From an uncultured Clostridia bacterium (GTDB lineage: Bacteria > Bacillota > Clostridia > Christensenellales > CAG-917): 6,191 nt of DNA. Made by a program: the position numbers and the translations under genes. The stretch lies in assembly GCA_947629635.1 (NCBI GenBank), contig CANREO010000060.1, forward strand, positions 1 through 6,191. The letters are read 5' to 3'. This document shows positions 3,411-6,191 of the stretch, one piece after another. Each line of letters opens with the position of its first letter. Within the stretch, counting starts at the first letter, position 1. The notes below the pieces were generated by a model that was given only the letters and a program-made list of their open reading frames with translations, did not search any database and had not been told where the DNA came from.

Positions 3411-6191
3411 TCATTTTTTTACGAATTTTACGCTGCCACGACCCAAAAGTTCGCAAAGTCTGTCCATCAGCTCGGGATTGGAAGCGTCCACGCGTTGCGG
3501 AAATTCCACAAGTTTGGATACGCCGTTTATTTTGATTTGAGCTTGACACGGCGTCGCGCCCTCGTACAAGCGAAGAGTTTCGGTGACTTGTTCTTTTTGA
3601 AGGGCGTTTTGCAACAGCACATACAAAATCCCGTCGGCTTTCTTTTGGGGCGGCGCAACGTTCTGCTGAGCGTTTTGCCACAACTCGACCGTTTCAACGA
3701 CCAACTTCGGTTCGCTCTCGTCGCTCAAATCTATTTTGCCCGTGACCTTCAACGGTGCGTCGCTCTCTATAAGCGCACTGAACCGATCGTATGCGCGAGA
3801 GTACATTGTAAAAGCTATCGAGCCGCGCTTATCCTCAAGTTTGCCAACGGCGAATTTCTGTTGCTTTTTGGTAAGTTTTTTCTCCATAGAGGAGACGATA
3901 CAACCGAAATGCACCGTTTTGCCGTTGAGACTTTCGTCCACCGTCATCTCGGAGTTTCCGAATTCGTCTGCCGTCTCATCGTAAAGCATCCCCGTATCGA
4001 AATCGAATTCATTTTTATCATCTATAAAATCGTCTAGCGGATGTCCCGAAATATACATGCCGAGGACTTCCTTTTCAAACGCAAGTTGCATGCGCTTTGG
4101 ATATTCGCCCGACTCCGTATAGCTTATTTGCGAATCGCTTATGAGCTCGTCAAACAAGGACAACTGCCCCAAAACTTTATTACGTTTCTCGCTTGAGACC
4201 GTGTCCATAATACGTTCGTAAGACGCAATAAGCGTTGCCCTGGTCTTACCGAAGCAATCCAACGCTCCGCCCTTAATAAGGCTTTCGAGCATACGCTTGT
4301 TCAACTGTCCGGCGCAACGCTCCGCCAGATCCTTTATATCATGGAATTCGCCGTTGAGTTCTCTCTCTGCGAGAATGCCTTCTATCGCCTGCTCACCGAC
4401 GTTTTTAATGCCCATAAGTCCATATCTGACATCATTGTTTTCTATAGAAAACAGTTTTTTGGAATGGTTTATGTCGGGAGGAAGTATTTTTACGCCCGTT
4501 TCGCGCAAATAATTCATATAATGCTTTACCTCGTCCGCATTGGTGATCCTGTTGTTGACGACCGCCACTATATAATGCGTGGGATAGTAAAGTTTCAAAT
4601 ATGCCGTCTGATAGGTCAGCACCGTGTAAGCCGCCGCATGAGACTTATTGAAAGCATATTCCGCAAACTTCATTATTTGATCGAAAAGATGATTGGCGAC
4701 GGCCCTGTCCACGCCGTTGGCGACAGCGCCGATATTCATCTTTTGGGTTGCGTCCCCTTCCAAAACGCCGCCGTCAAGGAATACGCCGCGCATAATTTCG
4801 AGGATTTCTTTTTTCTTTTTGGACATCGCCCTGCGCATGATATCCGCGCCGCCGAATGAGAAGCCCGCTATCTTTTGGGCTATTTGCATAACTTGTTCTT
4901 GATAGACGATGCAGCCGTAAGTCGTCTTCAAAATATCCTCAAGCAGAGGATGGTCGTATACGACCTTTTCGGGATGACGCTTACCGTTGACAAACATATC
5001 TATAAATTGCATCGGTCCCGGACGGAACATCGAAATACCCGCCGTCACGTCCTCAAGATTTTCCGGTTGCAACTGCGCCATAAAACGCTTCATTCCGCCC
5101 GATTCAAGTTGAAATACCGCTTCGCAATCGCCGGAAGCTATAAGCTCAAAGACCTTTTTGTCCTCATAACCCAACTTGTCGAAATCGATATCGACCCCCT
5201 TGTCCGCTTTTATGAGCTTATATGCCTCGTCAATATCCGTCAGAGTCTTCAGCCCGAGGAAATCCATTTTCAGAAGTCCCAATTCCTCAAGCATATTTTT
5301 ATCGAATTGTGTAGTCACTATGGGGCCGTTGCGAGACAACGCGCAATAGTTTACGATAGGCTCTCTGCATATGACTACTCCCGCTGCATGCATCGACGTT
5401 TGTCTGGGCATGCCCTCGAGTTTTATTGCCATATCGATCACTTCCCGTGCCTGCGCGTTTTCGTCATACAATTTTTTGAAGTCCGCTCTATAATTTTCTG
5501 CGCCTTGAGCGAGCACTTGCGGCAAAAGCACCTTGCCTACAGGGATATCCTTCACCCAAGCGTTCGCATCGTTGTAGGACACGTCCATGACTCTTGCGAC
5601 GTCCTTGACAACGGCTTTTGCCGACATAGTGGAGTAAGCAATGATTTGGGAAACATTGTCCTTGCCGTATTTTTTTATGCAGTAATCTATGACTTCCTGC
5701 CTGCGCACATAACAAAAGTCTACGTCGAAGTCCGGCATGGTGACGCGCTCTTTGTTGAGGAATCTTTCAAACAGCAAATTGAACTTCAATGGATCGATGT
5801 CCGTGATGCCTATACTGTATGCCACAATGCTTCCGCAGCCGCTGCCTCTGCCGGGGCCTACGGGAATGCCCATTTTGCGCGCGGCGTTTACATAGTCCCA
5901 AACTATCAAAAAATATCCGTCATAGCCGCAATCATGGATAATACCCAGCTCATAACGCATTCTCTCTTCTATTTCAGGCGTGATTTTAGAATACCTTTTG
6001 CGCAATCCTTCCCAAGCCAGGTCGCTCAGATACTGTTGTTCCGTCCTGCAACCCATCTCTTCGTTTGAATAAATCGGGATTATATTTTCGTCGCGTTTGA
6101 CAATAAAGTAGTCCTCTACTTTATCCGCAATTTCGCGCGTAGAAGCGATAGCCTCGGGACACCAATCGAAAAGCTTTGCCATCTCGTCGCC
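3411..6191 (-). CDS. dnaE: DNA polymerase III alpha subunit (DnaE), 5' end outside the window
   Basis: The C-terminal part of the replicative polymerase subunit. The frame is open to the window edge (residues GDE precede the first Met at 6182), so that Met is internal; by alignment with E. coli DnaE about 250 residues, most of the PHP domain, lie outside. Numbering from that Met: GPGRGSGCGS (109-118); catalytic aspartates in PDFDVDF (D151, D153; E. coli D401, D403) and KMDFLGL (D307; E. coli D555); fingers region with FRPGP (386-390), YQEQVMQIA (427-435) and FNKSHAAAY (511-519); helix-hairpin-helix GIKNVGEQAIEGI (591-603); clamp-binding motif QLSLF (673-677); OB-fold about 755-833; C-terminal domain about 850-920, the part that contacts tau in E. 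coli. The PHP-first order with a C-terminal OB-fold identifies DnaE, not PolC. A stretch near 470-487 is about 14 residues longer than in E. coli. It is followed by pfkA, a linkage known in clostridia. Confidence 0.97.
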   Translation of the reverse strand, partial: GDEMAKLFDWCPEAIASTREIADKVEDYFIVKRDENIIPIYSNEEMGCRTEQQYLSDLAWEGLRKRYSKITPEIEERMRYELGIIHDCGYDGYFLIVWDYVNAARKMGIPVGPGRGSGCGSIVAYSIGITDIDPLKFNLLFERFLNKERVTMPDFDVDFCYVRRQEVIDYCIKKYGKDNVSQIIAYSTMSAKAVVKDVARVMDVSYNDANAWVKDIPVGKVLLPQVLAQGAENYRADFKKLYDENAQAREVIDMAIKLEGMPRQTSMHAAGVVICREPIVNYCALSRNGPIVTTQFDKNMLEELGLLKMDFLGLKTLTDIDEAYKLIKADKGVDIDFDKLGYEDKKVFELIASGDCEAVFQLESGGMKRFMAQLQPENLEDVTAGISMFRPGPMQFIDMFVNGKRHPEKVVYDHPLLEDILKTTYGCIVYQEQVMQIAQKIAGFSFGGADIMRRAMSKKKKEILEIMRGVFLDGGVLEGDATQKMNIGAVANGVDRAVANHLFDQIMKFAEYAFNKSHAAAYTVLTYQTAYLKLYYPTHYIVAVVNNRITNADEVKHYMNYLRETGVKILPPDINHSKKLFSIENNDVRYGLMGIKNVGEQAIEGILAERELNGEFHDIKDLAERCAGQLNKRMLESLIKGGALDCFGKTRATLIASYERIMDTVSSEKRNKVLGQLSLFDELISDSQISYTESGEYPKRMQLAFEKEVLGMYISGHPLDDFIDDKNEFDFDTGMLYDETADEFGNSEMTVDESLNGKTVHFGCIVSSMEKKLTKKQQKFAVGKLEDKRGSIAFTMYSRAYDRFSALIESDAPLKVTGKIDLSDESEPKLVVETVELWQNAQQNVAPPQKKADGILYVLLQNALQKEQVTETLRLYEGATPCQAQIKINGVSKLVEFPQRVDASNPELMDRLCELLGRGSVKFVKK

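Noticed and set aside
2111..3535. Long plus-strand open frames (2111-2785 and 2843-3535) opposite pfkA and the lipid kinase
   Set aside because: They run across gene ends, terminators and promoters of conserved minus-strand genes and show no domain-like sequence.
4875..6068. A 397-codon open frame on the plus strand opposite dnaE
   Set aside because: It is antisense to an unbroken, highly conserved dnaE frame, has no recognisable domain or ribosome-binding site, and its composition (many His, Arg, Tyr, Leu) is typical of a shadow frame.
6180..6182. ATG at 6182 as the true start of dnaE
   Set aside because: The frame continues upstream to the window edge (GDE), and the conserved alignment shows this Met lies about 250 residues into the protein.

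Overview
The window reads as a piece of ordinary chromosome from a low-to-moderate GC, Gram-positive-type bacterium, most likely a Clostridia-class member of the Bacillota. The basis is a full-type DnaE with a QLSLF clamp motif sitting directly upstream of pfkA (dnaE-pfkA linkage is known from clostridia), a DgkB/YegS-type lipid kinase, and a surface lipoprotein of the DUF4097 kind. The taxonomic placement is inference.

Layout from left to right. At 13-978 (+) there is a lipoprotein with a lipobox and a beta-solenoid body whose hydrophobic pattern repeats every 20 residues. Its start codon overlaps a TGA (TGATG), so a coupled upstream gene probably lies just outside the window. It converges on a small XRE-family helix-turn-helix regulator at 1019-1222 (-). 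The two are separated by a 9-bp-stem terminator whose U-tract serves the minus strand. Upstream of the regulator, 1223-1310 is AT-rich and holds two inverted repeats and a -10-like box very close to the ATG; it looks like an operator/promoter for autoregulation. The remaining genes all lie on the minus strand: a diacylglycerol kinase-family lipid kinase (1349-2218), ATP-dependent 6-phosphofructokinase (2360-3343), and the 3' part of dnaE (3411 to the window edge at 6191, with the N-terminal PHP domain outside).

Transcription order on the minus strand is dnaE, pfkA, lipid kinase, regulator. No convincing terminator separates dnaE and pfkA, but pfkA has a strong promoter of its own in the 67-bp gap (TTGAAT-17-TATAAT). 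pfkA ends in a strong terminator. The lipid kinase has a near-consensus promoter (TTGACA-17-TAAAAT) and its own terminator. pfkA, the lipid kinase and the regulator therefore look like separately controlled units rather than one operon. Functionally they cover replication (DnaE), glycolytic commitment (PfkA), phospholipid recycling (lipid kinase) and local regulation, and nothing in the sequence ties them into one pathway.

I found no RNA gene, CRISPR array, insertion sequence or phage element, and no intergenic stretch over 300 bases. I do not see a new multi-gene system. The points most worth checking are substitutions in the PfkA fructose-6-phosphate and effector sites, the regular 20-residue solenoid of the lipoprotein, and the operator-like, apparently Shine-Dalgarno-free start of the XRE regulator.
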